A stretch of DNA of 6,461 bases from JAWXBM01 sp034440115 (GTDB lineage: Bacteria > Pseudomonadota > Gammaproteobacteria > Xanthomonadales > SZUA-36). The stretch is from the NCBI GenBank assembly GCA_034440115.1, contig JAWXBM010000077.1, positions 1 to 6,461 on the forward strand, in the 5' to 3' direction. Below the pieces are notes generated by a model. That model did not search any database. It saw only the letters and a list, made by a program, of their open reading frames with translations, and was not told the DNA's origin. A program made the translations under genes and the position numbers. Position 1 is the first letter of the stretch. Each line of letters starts with the position of its first letter. This document shows positions 1 to 5,675 of this stretch, one piece after another.

Positions 1-49
1 GCGTGCAGCCAGCGATGAAGAAAAAGATCATGGCCACGTGCACGGCCAT
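1..49 (-). CDS. Possible N-terminal fragment of a membrane or secreted protein, cut by window edge
   Basis: An ATG at 49 on the minus strand opens a frame of 16 codons that runs off the left edge. The visible peptide, MAVHVAMIFFFIAGCT, is hydrophobic enough to be the start of a transmembrane helix or signal peptide. I do not recognise it. No Shine-Dalgarno sequence precedes the ATG (upstream bases are CCACCCCACC), and the frame stays open further upstream with a GTG at 64. An inverted repeat, CATGGCC at 29-35 and GGCCATG at 44-50, overlaps the start. It would be the next gene after fnr in the same direction, but it could equally be noise. Confidence 0.2.
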   Translation of the reverse strand, partial: MAVHVAMIFFFIAGCT

Positions 50-62
50 GGTGGGGTGGAGC

Positions 63-211
63 ACTAGAAGCGGTTTCAAAAATGGTCTTTTGCTCCCCTG
101 TGTTGTTCTCGGCCCGCTCAAATGCTCCTGTACTACCTTGTACACTGCGCTTTTCGCGGGCCTCGGGGCTAGCCTGGTAACAAAATCCCTGTTTTTGAGA
201 CCGCTTATAGT
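63..211. repeat. 149-bp imperfect foldback (MITE-like) downstream of fnr
   Basis: Positions 63-82 and the reverse complement of 192-211 match at 18 of 20 bases (ACTAGAAGCGGTTTCAAAAA against ACTATAAGCGGTCTCAAAAA). Inner arms share the same centre near 137: GGCCCGC at 111-117 pairs with GCGGGCC at 156-162, and TGTAC at 129-133 pairs with GTACA at 140-144 around a 6-nt loop. The arms between these pair imperfectly with small indels, so the whole stretch can fold into one long hairpin. Size, terminal inverted repeats and lack of coding suggest a miniature inverted-repeat element. I see no clear target-site duplication. It begins 23 bp beyond the fnr stop, so it may also affect transcript ends. 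Confidence 0.6.
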
Positions 212-234
212 TAATTTATGCTTGAAACTACAAG

Positions 235-984
235 CTAATTCGTCGGTTGGTGGGCAAATTTTTTCAGCCCTTCCAGGTCGCGAATTCGAACGTGTTTGCG
301 ATCTACTTTTAACAGGCCGGTCTTTTGAAAACGTGCCAACACACGGCTGACGGTTTCTGCGGCGAGGCGCAGGAAGCTGGCAATGTCCCGCCGTGACATG
401 GCGAGTATGAATTCAGATTCTGAATAGCCTCTGCGACCGAATCGCTCCGACAGCGACAAGAGAAACAGGGCAATCCGTTCATCTGCAGTCAAATCACCGG
501 CAACGGCTTCCAGTTCGGAGATGCGGTGACTCATAACCCGAAACAGTTCATTTTGCAGGCCGGACATTTGCCGTGCCATATTTGCAACCGACTCAAAGCT
601 CAGGCTGCAAACGGTACTGGTGTCCAGCGCCACGATATTGGCGGTATGGGCCACTGAATGTATGGCATCGAGGCCGATGATTTCACCGGGCAGATAAAAG
701 CCCAAAACCTTTTCTTGTCCATCCTTGTCGATTACATAACTCTTGAAGCAGCCCGCTCGTACGGAGGCGACTGAGCGGAATTCGTCACCGGCACGGAACA
801 AATGTTCGCCCGCCTGGATGGGACGTGAGCGGTTAACGATTTGCTCGAAACGTTCTACCTCGACAGGGTTAAGGCCGCGCGGCAAACACAATTCACCCAA
901 TGAGCATTTGCTGCAAGCGACTTGCTTACGGCCTGATGGCGCGCAGAAATCATTTGATTGGCTGATACTCGCCAAATTTCCCAT
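235..984 (-). CDS. fnr: FNR/ANR-type oxygen-sensing transcriptional regulator
   Basis: A 249-residue Crp/Fnr-family regulator, the usual FNR length. In this family a [4Fe-4S] cluster holds the dimer together without oxygen, and the dimer binds TTGAT-N4-ATCAA sites to switch on anaerobic or microaerobic genes. All four cluster cysteines are present: C24, C27 and C33 (C-x2-C-x5-C) plus C126 in TSTVC. A cNMP-binding-like beta roll covers about 45-130, a dimer helix about 135-165, and a winged helix-turn-helix about 192-226. The recognition helix has E210, S213 and R214 (AETVSR), as in E. coli FNR. The start is supported by GGAG at 992-995, 7 nt before ATG. It lies 79 bp downstream of hemN on the same strand, a common pairing in Pseudomonas relatives (anr-hemN). 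It probably controls hemN through the boxes at 2521 and 2594. Confidence 0.95.
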   Translation of the reverse strand: MGNLASISQSNDFCAPSGRKQVACSKCSLGELCLPRGLNPVEVERFEQIVNRSRPIQAGEHLFRAGDEFRSVASVRAGCFKSYVIDKDGQEKVLGFYLPGEIIGLDAIHSVAHTANIVALDTSTVCSLSFESVANMARQMSGLQNELFRVMSHRISELEAVAGDLTADERIALFLLSLSERFGRRGYSESEFILAMSRRDIASFLRLAAETVSRVLARFQKTGLLKVDRKHVRIRDLEGLKKFAHQPTN

Positions 985-1055
985 GTCTAATCTCCGGTCA
1001 CTTCTGGTGGAAAAAGACTGAAAACCGCCCTTCGACGTCAGTATGTACGTACCGG

Positions 1056-1061
1056 ATTATA
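1056..1061 (-). promoter_or_regulatory. Possible -10 element for fnr
   Basis: A perfect TATAAT reads leftward at 1061-1056, just past the hemN stop, and would give a leader of about 65 nt before the fnr ATG. No good -35 lies 16-18 bp upstream (ACGGTT at best), so it may be weak, activator-dependent or chance. If real, fnr is transcribed on its own as well as by read-through from hemN. Confidence 0.35.
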
Positions 1062-1063
1062 AT

Positions 1064-2458
1064 TTAAATAACTTGGGAAAACCGTTTCGGATCTGTAGCA
1101 GTCTGTGGCAGGTACTGATCAAAGACCATGGCAACGTGGCGCAGAAGTACGCGACCGGCTGATGTTGCTTGTAAACCTGCTTCATCCAGATCAATCAGCC
1201 CATCATTATTTAGCTGCTTCAGGCGGCTCAACTCGGGCGCAAAGTAATCGCTGAAATCCAGTTCAAAGCGATTTTCAAACGCTACAAAATCCACTTTGCC
1301 ATGGCACATGATGGATTCGATGATGGAGCGACGCAGCAGGTCTTCGGCGCTCAGGCTGAGGCCGCGCCAGATAGGCAGTTCAGCAGATTCGACTGCCGCT
1401 GACCAGCGTGGAATTTCTTTCAGATTCTGTGCATAGCAATCGCCGATCTTGCCAATGGCACTGACGCCCAGGCCGATCAGGTCGCATTCAGAGCGGGTTG
1501 AATAGCCCTGGAAATTACGTTGCAGATGCCCTGCTTGCTGGGCACGGCTCAGCTCGTCATCGGGCAGAGCAAAGTGATCCATACCGATGTAGCGGTAGCC
1601 CGAATCTGCCAACTTGTTGATGGTTAGCTCCATCAGGGCCAGGCGTGTCTCGGCCGATGGCAGATCGGCGTCGTTAATCATCCGTTGCGCACGGAACATA
1701 TGCGGCATATGGGCGTAGTTGTATACCGCCAGGCGATCGGGTCGGGCTTGAGTGACCAATTCCAGCGTTTTTTCAAAACTTGCCAGGCTTTGCCTGGGCA
1801 AGCCATAAATCAGGTCAATGGATACTGAGTTAAACCCCTGTCGACGGGCATGACCTACCAGTTGCAAAGTGGCTTGCGGATGCTGCATGCGGTTGACGGC
1901 GTGTTGTACCTCCGGATCAGTGTCCTGCACGCCCAGGCTGATACGGTTAAAGCCAAAGTCGGCCAGGGTCTGCAACCGGGCCGGGTCTACCGTGCGCGGG
2001 TCAATCTCAATGGAGAATTCCCGCTCTGGGCTTTTGTCCAGGGCGAATCCCCCCCGCAGCCAGCTCATCAGTTGCTCCAACTGAATATCATCGAAAAAGG
2101 TTGGCGTTCCGCCGCCAAAATGCAGTTGAGTTACCTCGCGGTCAGAATCAAACAAAGCTGCTTGCTGAACGATCTCCTTTGCCAGCAGATGCAGGTATCT
2201 CACACCATGTGAGTCATTGTTGGTCACCTTTTTGGTGCAGCCGCAGTAGTAACACAGGGAGTGGCAGAAAGGCAGATGCACATACAACGACAAGGGCGCC
2301 GGTATCAGCTCATCATTGCTGATGGTGATGTGTCGTCGATACAGGTCAGCGTCAAATCCTTCGTGAAACTGCACTGCGGTGGGGTAGGACGTATATCGCG
2401 GCCCGGCCACGCTGTAGCGGCGTACCAGGTCAGCATCGAAAATAACGGCTTGGGCCAT
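1064..2458 (-). CDS. hemN: Oxygen-independent coproporphyrinogen III oxidase (radical SAM)
   Basis: HemN converts coproporphyrinogen III to protoporphyrinogen IX in haem synthesis without oxygen, using S-adenosylmethionine and a [4Fe-4S] cluster in the cytoplasm. The 464-residue product matches the family (E. coli 457). The cluster motif is C65-x3-C69-x2-C72-x-C74 (FCHSLCYYCGC), preceded by Y59. GGGTP at 115-119 binds SAM; EIDPR (151-155), NRISLGVQD (171-179) and RNFQGYST are HemN signatures, and the C-terminal HemN domain is complete. I chose the ATG at 2458 because GPRYTSYPTA then sits as near the N-terminus as in known HemN proteins. The longer frame from 2527 would run through the ANR box; an ATG at 2482 has no ribosome site. 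The site before 2458 is itself weak. Anaerobic activation by FNR/ANR is likely. Confidence 0.95.
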   Translation of the reverse strand: MAQAVIFDADLVRRYSVAGPRYTSYPTAVQFHEGFDADLYRRHITISNDELIPAPLSLYVHLPFCHSLCYYCGCTKKVTNNDSHGVRYLHLLAKEIVQQAALFDSDREVTQLHFGGGTPTFFDDIQLEQLMSWLRGGFALDKSPEREFSIEIDPRTVDPARLQTLADFGFNRISLGVQDTDPEVQHAVNRMQHPQATLQLVGHARRQGFNSVSIDLIYGLPRQSLASFEKTLELVTQARPDRLAVYNYAHMPHMFRAQRMINDADLPSAETRLALMELTINKLADSGYRYIGMDHFALPDDELSRAQQAGHLQRNFQGYSTRSECDLIGLGVSAIGKIGDCYAQNLKEIPRWSAAVESAELPIWRGLSLSAEDLLRRSIIESIMCHGKVDFVAFENRFELDFSDYFAPELSRLKQLNNDGLIDLDEAGLQATSAGRVLLRHVAMVFDQYLPQTATDPKRFSQVI

Positions 2459-2492
2459 GGGCTTAGCTTCAGGCTTATGCATAATATTGGAC

Positions 2493-2498
2493 AGGCTA
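2493..2498 (-). promoter_or_regulatory. Possible -10 element of the hemN promoter
   Basis: TAGCCT, reading leftward at 2498-2493, fits the loose TAnnnT form of activator-dependent -10 elements. Its centre is 32 bp from the centre of the ANR box at 2521-2534, which would place the box near -41.5, the class II position, with a start site around 2486 and a leader of about 28 nt before ATG 2458. An alternative, TATTAT at 2486-2481, resembles consensus more closely but puts the box near -53, an unusual spacing. Confidence 0.35.
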
Positions 2499-2520
2499 CG
2501 CCAATGCCTCGACCGATAAA

Positions 2521-2534
2521 TTGACAAGCGTCAA
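2521..2534 (-). promoter_or_regulatory. FNR/ANR box upstream of hemN (proximal)
   Basis: TTGACAAGCGTCAA is a perfect dyad, TTGAC-N4-GTCAA. It matches the FNR consensus TTGAT-N4-ATCAA at 8 of 10 positions and keeps both TTGA cores; TTGAC half-sites are common in Pseudomonas ANR boxes. Its centre is about 69 bp upstream of the hemN ATG. The FNR/ANR regulator encoded next to hemN is the obvious ligand, though a DNR-type paralogue could share it. Confidence 0.75.
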
Positions 2535-2593
2535 CTGTTCGGGACCTAGCTCGGGTGTTGTTCGGGCAGAGCATTCGGCTGGCACCTTAACGC

Positions 2594-2607
2594 TTGATTC
2601 AGATCAG
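2594..2607 (-). promoter_or_regulatory. Second FNR/ANR box upstream of hemN (distal), overlapping queD stop
   Basis: TTGATTCAGATCAG matches TTGAT-N4-ATCAA at 9 of 10 positions. It straddles the stop codon of queD (2604-2606). Its centre lies 73 bp from that of the proximal box, close to seven helical turns, so both dimers would sit on the same face of the DNA. It may assist hemN activation, or hinder queD transcription through the region; a chance match within the queD end remains possible. Confidence 0.5.
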
Positions 2608-2966
2608 CCCACCTGCCCCCGATAGATGCATCCGGCGTTGCAGGTTTCCTGTACACATACTTTGGATAATTGCGAGAGTTCCGGCTTCAGGTGCTGCCAG
2701 ATCCAACGGGCCAGATTTTCGCTGGTGGGATTTTCCAGGCCTTCGATTTCGTTCAGGTAGTGGTGGTCCAGTTGCTGGTAAAGCGGTTGGAAAGTCTCGC
2801 GCAGCTCGGCAAAATCCATCACCCAGCCGCTGTGTTCGCCCACTTCGCCGCTGACGTGAATTTCGATACGAAAGGAATGGCCATGAATGCGGGCGCATTT
2901 GTGGCCCGCGGGTACGTTGGGCAGGTGGTGTGCTGCTTCCACCTGGAAAACTCTGAAGATATCCAT
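2604..2966 (-). CDS. queD: 6-carboxy-5,6,7,8-tetrahydropterin synthase (QueD)
   Basis: QueD converts 7,8-dihydroneopterin triphosphate to 6-carboxytetrahydropterin, the second step from GTP towards preQ0 and queuosine in tRNA. The 120-residue product matches E. coli QueD in length. Zinc ligands are H13 (in AAHHLP) and H28 and H30 (HGH). The catalytic nucleophile is C24 (GHKCARIHGH), with D67/H68 (LDHHYLN) and E107 (VQETCNAGC). LENPTSENLARWIW at 77-90 is a family signature, so it is a true QueD rather than PTPS-II. The only in-frame ATG is at 2966; upstream codons reach a stop at 3008-3006 without another start, and there is no Shine-Dalgarno sequence. A CATCCC/GGGATG hairpin lies in its leader. 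No other queuosine gene is visible here. Confidence 0.95.
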   Translation of the reverse strand: MDIFRVFQVEAAHHLPNVPAGHKCARIHGHSFRIEIHVSGEVGEHSGWVMDFAELRETFQPLYQQLDHHYLNEIEGLENPTSENLARWIWQHLKPELSQLSKVCVQETCNAGCIYRGQVG

Positions 2967-2980
2967 CGGCGGATTGTGCC

Positions 2981-2995
2981 CATCCCGCTGGGATG
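2981..2995. repeat. Small hairpin in the queD leader
   Basis: CATCCC at 2981-2986 and GGGATG at 2990-2995 pair around a 3-nt loop (6-bp stem). It ends 14 nt before the queD ATG, where a ribosome site would be expected. It could modulate translation or belong to the GGAT-containing hairpin series just upstream. It does not resemble a preQ1 riboswitch. Confidence 0.4.
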
Positions 2996-3010
2996 AAGCA
3001 AATGCTTATC

Positions 3011-3097
3011 GCGCGCAGAGCGCGCATTGTGCAGGGATGCACCGGTGCCGCGAATTTGCGCAGGGATGCGCACAGATCGCGGAGCACACGGATGTGC
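3011..3097. repeat. Array of short GGAT-loop hairpins between the CDGSH gene and queD
   Basis: Three hairpins share nearly the same 6-nt loop with different stems: GTGC-AGGGAT-GCAC at 3029-3042, TGCGC-AGGGAT-GCGCA at 3057-3072 and GCAC-ACGGAT-GTGC at 3084-3097. Centres are 29 and 26 bp apart. A GCGCGC-AGA-GCGCGC hairpin at 3011-3025 precedes them, and GCACCGGTGC at 3039-3048 is a perfect palindrome overlapping the first. Stems differ but each keeps its pairing while the loop is constant, which suggests selection on structure. From memory, GGAT-loop hairpin runs occur between genes in several gammaproteobacteria; this was not checked. There is no good T-tract, so it is not an ordinary terminator. 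Confidence 0.55.
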
Positions 3098-3114
3098 GAG
3101 AGCGATCAAAGGAT

Positions 3115-3134
3115 GCCCGAGAGCGGCCTCCTAC
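3115..3134 (-). repeat. Degenerate REP-like element after the CDGSH gene
   Basis: Reading leftward, GTAGGAGGCCGCTCTCGGGC begins 5 nt past the CDGSH stop codon. The head GTAGGAGG matches the REP at 5533-5556, but the stem is reduced to CCG/CGG around CTCT. It looks like a decayed member of the same REP family. Confidence 0.4.
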
Positions 3135-3139
3135 AATAT

Positions 3140-3787
3140 TCAGCGCTTGCTGCGGAATCCCACCTTTTCATGTGAGCCATCACAAAATGGCTTATTGGCT
3201 GACTGCCCGCAGCGACACAGGGCGCCACGTAACTTGGTACATTCCTGGCCCATGCTGTTGTGCAAACGCAATCGGCCATGGAAAGTGACAGGCCCATCCT
3301 TGTTGCAGGAAAAGGTGATCTTGGTAGGCCGGTCAGATGCCGGCGCATCGGATATTTCCTGCATTCTGCCCGAATGCAGAAACTCTGCATCCAGATGTTG
3401 GCTGTCACAATGGGGTTTTCCCCTGGACTTGCCGCATCGGCACAGATCAATGTGGTTGGCGTAAGTGATGCTGCCGTCTTCACCAACAATGGTCAGGTTG
3501 CCGGTAATTCGCAACGGGCCGGCACTGGTAATTAATGCTTCGTTGGGAATTTCCAGCAGTCTGGGTGGTGCATTCTGTTTTTGTCGTTCCTTGAACCACC
3601 GGTCCAGCGCTTTGGCCGTGGTGGAAAGATTTTCACTCGTTCGTGGCTCAGACGGCTTGGCAGAGTCGTCCATAAAAGCAACAAAAGTGCTGCTGATTTC
3701 CGAGCCTGGCGGAATTTTGCTGCGTGACGAAGACTCTGACAGGTCCTCCGGAACCACCTTGAGGGTGGATTTGGAAGTATCGTCCAT
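3140..3787 (-). CDS. Tandem CDGSH iron-sulfur domain protein
   Basis: A 215-residue protein with two CDGSH-type [2Fe-2S] domains, each binding its cluster through three Cys and one His. Domain 1 spans about 83-136: C116-R-C118, then C127-D-S-Q-H131. Domain 2 spans about 155-212: C191-R-C193, then canonical C202-D-G-S-H206. Each is preceded by the usual beta strands (GPLRITGNLTI; GPVTFHGRLRL). Residues 1-75 are Ser/Lys-rich, probably flexible, with no signal peptide, so it is likely cytosolic. Bacterial CDGSH proteins are linked to electron transfer or cluster handling, but the partner here is unknown. The ATG at 3787 is chosen for its ribosome site (GGAG, 9 nt spacing). The frame stays open to 3979, but that part overlaps the divergent gene and has no family similarity. 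Domain 1 departs from consensus (DSQH for DGSH) but keeps all ligands. Confidence 0.88.
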   Translation of the reverse strand: MDDTSKSTLKVVPEDLSESSSRSKIPPGSEISSTFVAFMDDSAKPSEPRTSENLSTTAKALDRWFKERQKQNAPPRLLEIPNEALITSAGPLRITGNLTIVGEDGSITYANHIDLCRCGKSRGKPHCDSQHLDAEFLHSGRMQEISDAPASDRPTKITFSCNKDGPVTFHGRLRLHNSMGQECTKLRGALCRCGQSANKPFCDGSHEKVGFRSKR

Positions 3788-3817
3788 TGATTTCTGCTCC
3801 AGGAAATCCTTTTCCTG

Positions 3818-3825
3818 AATATACT
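3818..3825. promoter_or_regulatory. Possible overlapping divergent -10 elements
   Basis: The 71-bp gap between the CDGSH start (3787) and the amidohydrolase start (3859) must hold both promoters. TATACT at 3820-3825 (rightward, 5 of 6 matches to TATAAT) and TATATT at 3823-3818 (leftward, 5 of 6) overlap. Neither has a clear -35. If both are used, the two genes would compete for polymerase. Confidence 0.3.
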
Positions 3826-3858
3826 GTAGCACCGAAACCCAGTGGCCGCGAATAAAAA

Positions 3859-5488
3859 ATGATATCCAGAATAATCTCGAAAACCCTGGTGTTATTAGCT
3901 GTTTTATTGATCTTGCCTTGTGGCAGCTTGATGGCCACACCAGAATTATCACCGGATCGTAACCGAGGCGAGGGCCCATTCCCCCGCCTGGTACTGCGCG
4001 GAGTGAACCTGATCAATGGTGAAGGTGCTCCGCCATTAGGCCCGGTTGATATCGTTATAGAGGGCAATCGCATCGCCTCCATACATAACGTCGGCAATCC
4101 CGGAGTGCCGATCAAAGCAGAGGATCGGCCTGAGGCCAAGGAGGGCGACAAGGTTCTGGAACTGAATGGTTATTACGTCATGCCGGGTTTTGTCGACATG
4201 CACGGTCATTTCGGCACCGATGATCAGGGCGTACCCAGCCGAATACGTGGCCAAGTTGTGGCTGGCGCATGGTGTAACGACGGTGCGTGAACCCGGCAGC
4301 TCGAACGGCCTGGAATGGGTCAAGCAACAGCAGAGTCGCAGCAAAACCAATGCCATCGATGCGCCGCGCATCATTCCCTATGTTTTCTTCGGCCAGGGTG
4401 TAGACGGGCCTTTGCTTACGCCGGAAGCCACCCGTAAGTGGGTGCAGGACATCAGCAAACAAGGTGCTGCTGGCATCAAGTTCTTTGGCGCACCGGCCAA
4501 TATCATGCAGGCGGCCTTTGATGAAGCCAAAAAGCAGGGGCTGGGTTCGGCCATGCACCATGCCCAGTTGGATGTAGCAAACTGGAATGTGCTGGATTCG
4601 GCCCGCGCGGGTCTAACCACCATGGAGCACTGGTATGGGCTGCCCGAAGCCCTGTTTACCGAGCAAACCATTCAAAATTATCCCGATAACTATAACTATC
4701 TCGACGAACAGCACCGCTTTGGTGAAGCCGGGCGTTTATGGAAACAGGCTGCCGCCCCCGGTTCGGAGCGTTGGAACGCTGTTCGTGATGAGTTGATTGA
4801 ACTGGATTTCACCATTGATCCCACCCTGACCATTTACGAAGCCAGCCGTGACCTGATGCGCGAGATGAACGCCGATTGGCAGGCCGATTATGCGCATCCC
4901 AATCTGTGGGCTTTTTTCCAGCCCTCGCGCAATGCCCATGGCTCCTACTGGTTTGACTGGACCACCACCGATGAAATTGCCTGGAAGGAAAACTACCAGT
5001 TGTGGATGCAGTTTCTGAATGATTTCAAGAACCACGGCGGGCGGGTGACCACCGGTTCGGATTCCGGTTTTATCTGGAAAGTGTATGGCTTTGGCTATAT
5101 CCGCGAGTTGGAGCTGCTGCAGGAAGCGGGTTTCAACCCACTGGAAGTAATCAAAGCAGCCACCTGGAATGGCGCCGAAGCACTGGGCATGCAGGCCGAT
5201 ATCGGCTCAGTCCGGCCGGGCAAACTGGCCGACCTGGTGATCACGCGCGAAAACCCGCTGGCCAACTTCAAGATTCTGTATGGCACTGGCGACTTCCGCC
5301 TGAATGCGGATAACCAGCCGGAACGCACCGGCGGAGTGCAATACACCATTAAGGATGGGGTGGTTTACGATGCCAGCGAATTGTTGTCGGATGTGCGCGA
5401 AATGGTTCGTGCCGCTCGGCTGGAGCGGAATGAGCCTGAAGATGGCCCGCTTCGTCTGCCGTATATTCCGAAACAACCGGTGAATTAG
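3859..5488 (+). pseudogene. Exported metal-dependent amidohydrolase, interrupted by a +1 frameshift
   Basis: This resembles the COG1228 (imidazolonepropionase-like) amidohydrolases, which hydrolyse cyclic amides or dipeptide-like substrates; the substrate is unknown. Two frames make one protein: 3859-4233 gives residues 1-125, and 4235-5488 gives 126-542. One extra C in the CCC at 4234-4236 breaks the frame, and the first frame then stops at 4288-4290 after 143 residues. Metal ligands in the joined protein are H115 and H117 (DMHGH), K207 (GIKFFG, probably carboxylated), H233 or H234 (SAMHH), H257 (TMEHW) and D401 (TTGSDSG). Residues 1-26 form a signal peptide (SRIISK, then a hydrophobic stretch ending SLMA), so the product would be periplasmic. 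VRPGKLADLVI is the typical C-terminal segment. The ATG at 3859 lacks a clear ribosome site. All ligands survive, which suggests a recent mutation or a sequencing error. Confidence 0.82.
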
Positions 5489-5509
5489 TCGCGAGCATGG
5501 CTCGCTCCT
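5489..5509 (-). repeat. REP-like hairpin, inverted copy of a pair
   Basis: Directly after the amidohydrolase stop, GCGAGC at 5491-5496 pairs with GCTCGC at 5500-5505 around ATG. Read leftward it is AGGAGCGAGCCATGCTCGC, very close to the Pseudomonas-type REP with a GGAG head and CGAGC/GCTCG stem. It faces the REP at 5533-5556, forming a BIME-like pair, and may act as a transcript stabiliser or weak terminator for the amidohydrolase. Confidence 0.6.
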
Positions 5510-5532
5510 GCGCTGGGCGCTGGCTCATCGCA

Positions 5533-5556
5533 TGTAGGAGGCAGCCATGCTGCCGA
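5533..5556 (+). repeat. REP-like hairpin, direct copy of a pair
   Basis: The head GTAGGAG is followed by GGCAGC (5540-5545) pairing with GCTGCC (5549-5554) around CAT. It shares the head and the CATG centre with the inverted element at 5489-5509, 23 bp away, but its stem is changed with compensation (GCAGC/GCTGC for CGAGC/GCTCG). Such elements are usually mobilised by RAYT transposases; none is encoded in this window. Confidence 0.6.
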
Positions 5557-5588
5557 ATTAACAATTCAATCGCGAGTAGTGAGTGGAG

Positions 5589-5611
5589 TAGCTGGTGGTT
5601 GCAGCCAGCTA
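5589..5611. repeat. Hairpin followed by a second AATTAAyAATT motif
   Basis: TAGCTGG at 5589-5595 pairs with CCAGCTA at 5605-5611 (7-bp stem, 9-nt loop). It is followed by AATTAATAATT at 5611-5621, which nearly repeats AATTAACAATT at 5556-5566 after the REP hairpin, 55 bp earlier. It lies between convergent genes; without a T-tract it is not a standard terminator. Confidence 0.4.
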
Positions 5612-5675
5612 ATTAATAATTGGGTTATTCGGCTGGCGCCCACTCGGAGACGACGACTTTTAGTGTGACCAGGGC

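Noticed and set aside
3..350. Rightward 115-residue frame including MKKKIMATC at the left edge
   Set aside because: It crosses the foldback and the conserved end of fnr on the other strand, has no ribosome site and resembles no known protein.
1017..1042. Terminator between hemN and fnr (ACTGA/TCAGT)
   Set aside because: The stem is only 5 bp with a 16-nt loop and no T-tract.
2459..2527. Longer N-terminus for HemN from ATG 2527 or ATG 2482
   Set aside because: The extra residues are not HemN-like, the 2527 start overlaps the ANR box, and neither start has a ribosome site.
2967..3010. preQ1 riboswitch in the queD leader
   Set aside because: The conserved H-type pseudoknot pattern with its A-rich tail is absent; only a simple 6-bp hairpin is seen.
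3027..3464. Rightward Arg/Cys-rich frame opposite the CDGSH gene
   Set aside because: It is an antisense shadow of the CDGSH codons and the hairpin array; its cysteines arise from the reverse strand.
3788..3979. 64-residue N-terminal extension of the CDGSH protein
   Set aside because: It overlaps the divergent amidohydrolase start, and the internal ATG at 3787 has a proper GGAG ribosome site.
4166..4234. Treating the ATG at 4166 as the true amidohydrolase start
   Set aside because: The first 23 residues from that start are unlike the family, while the upstream frame supplies the signal peptide and the HGH metal motif; a frameshift explains both.
4220..4240. Programmed ribosomal frameshift in the amidohydrolase
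   Set aside because: No slippery heptamer, stop-codon shift site or stimulatory hairpin is evident, and this family is not known to use recoding.
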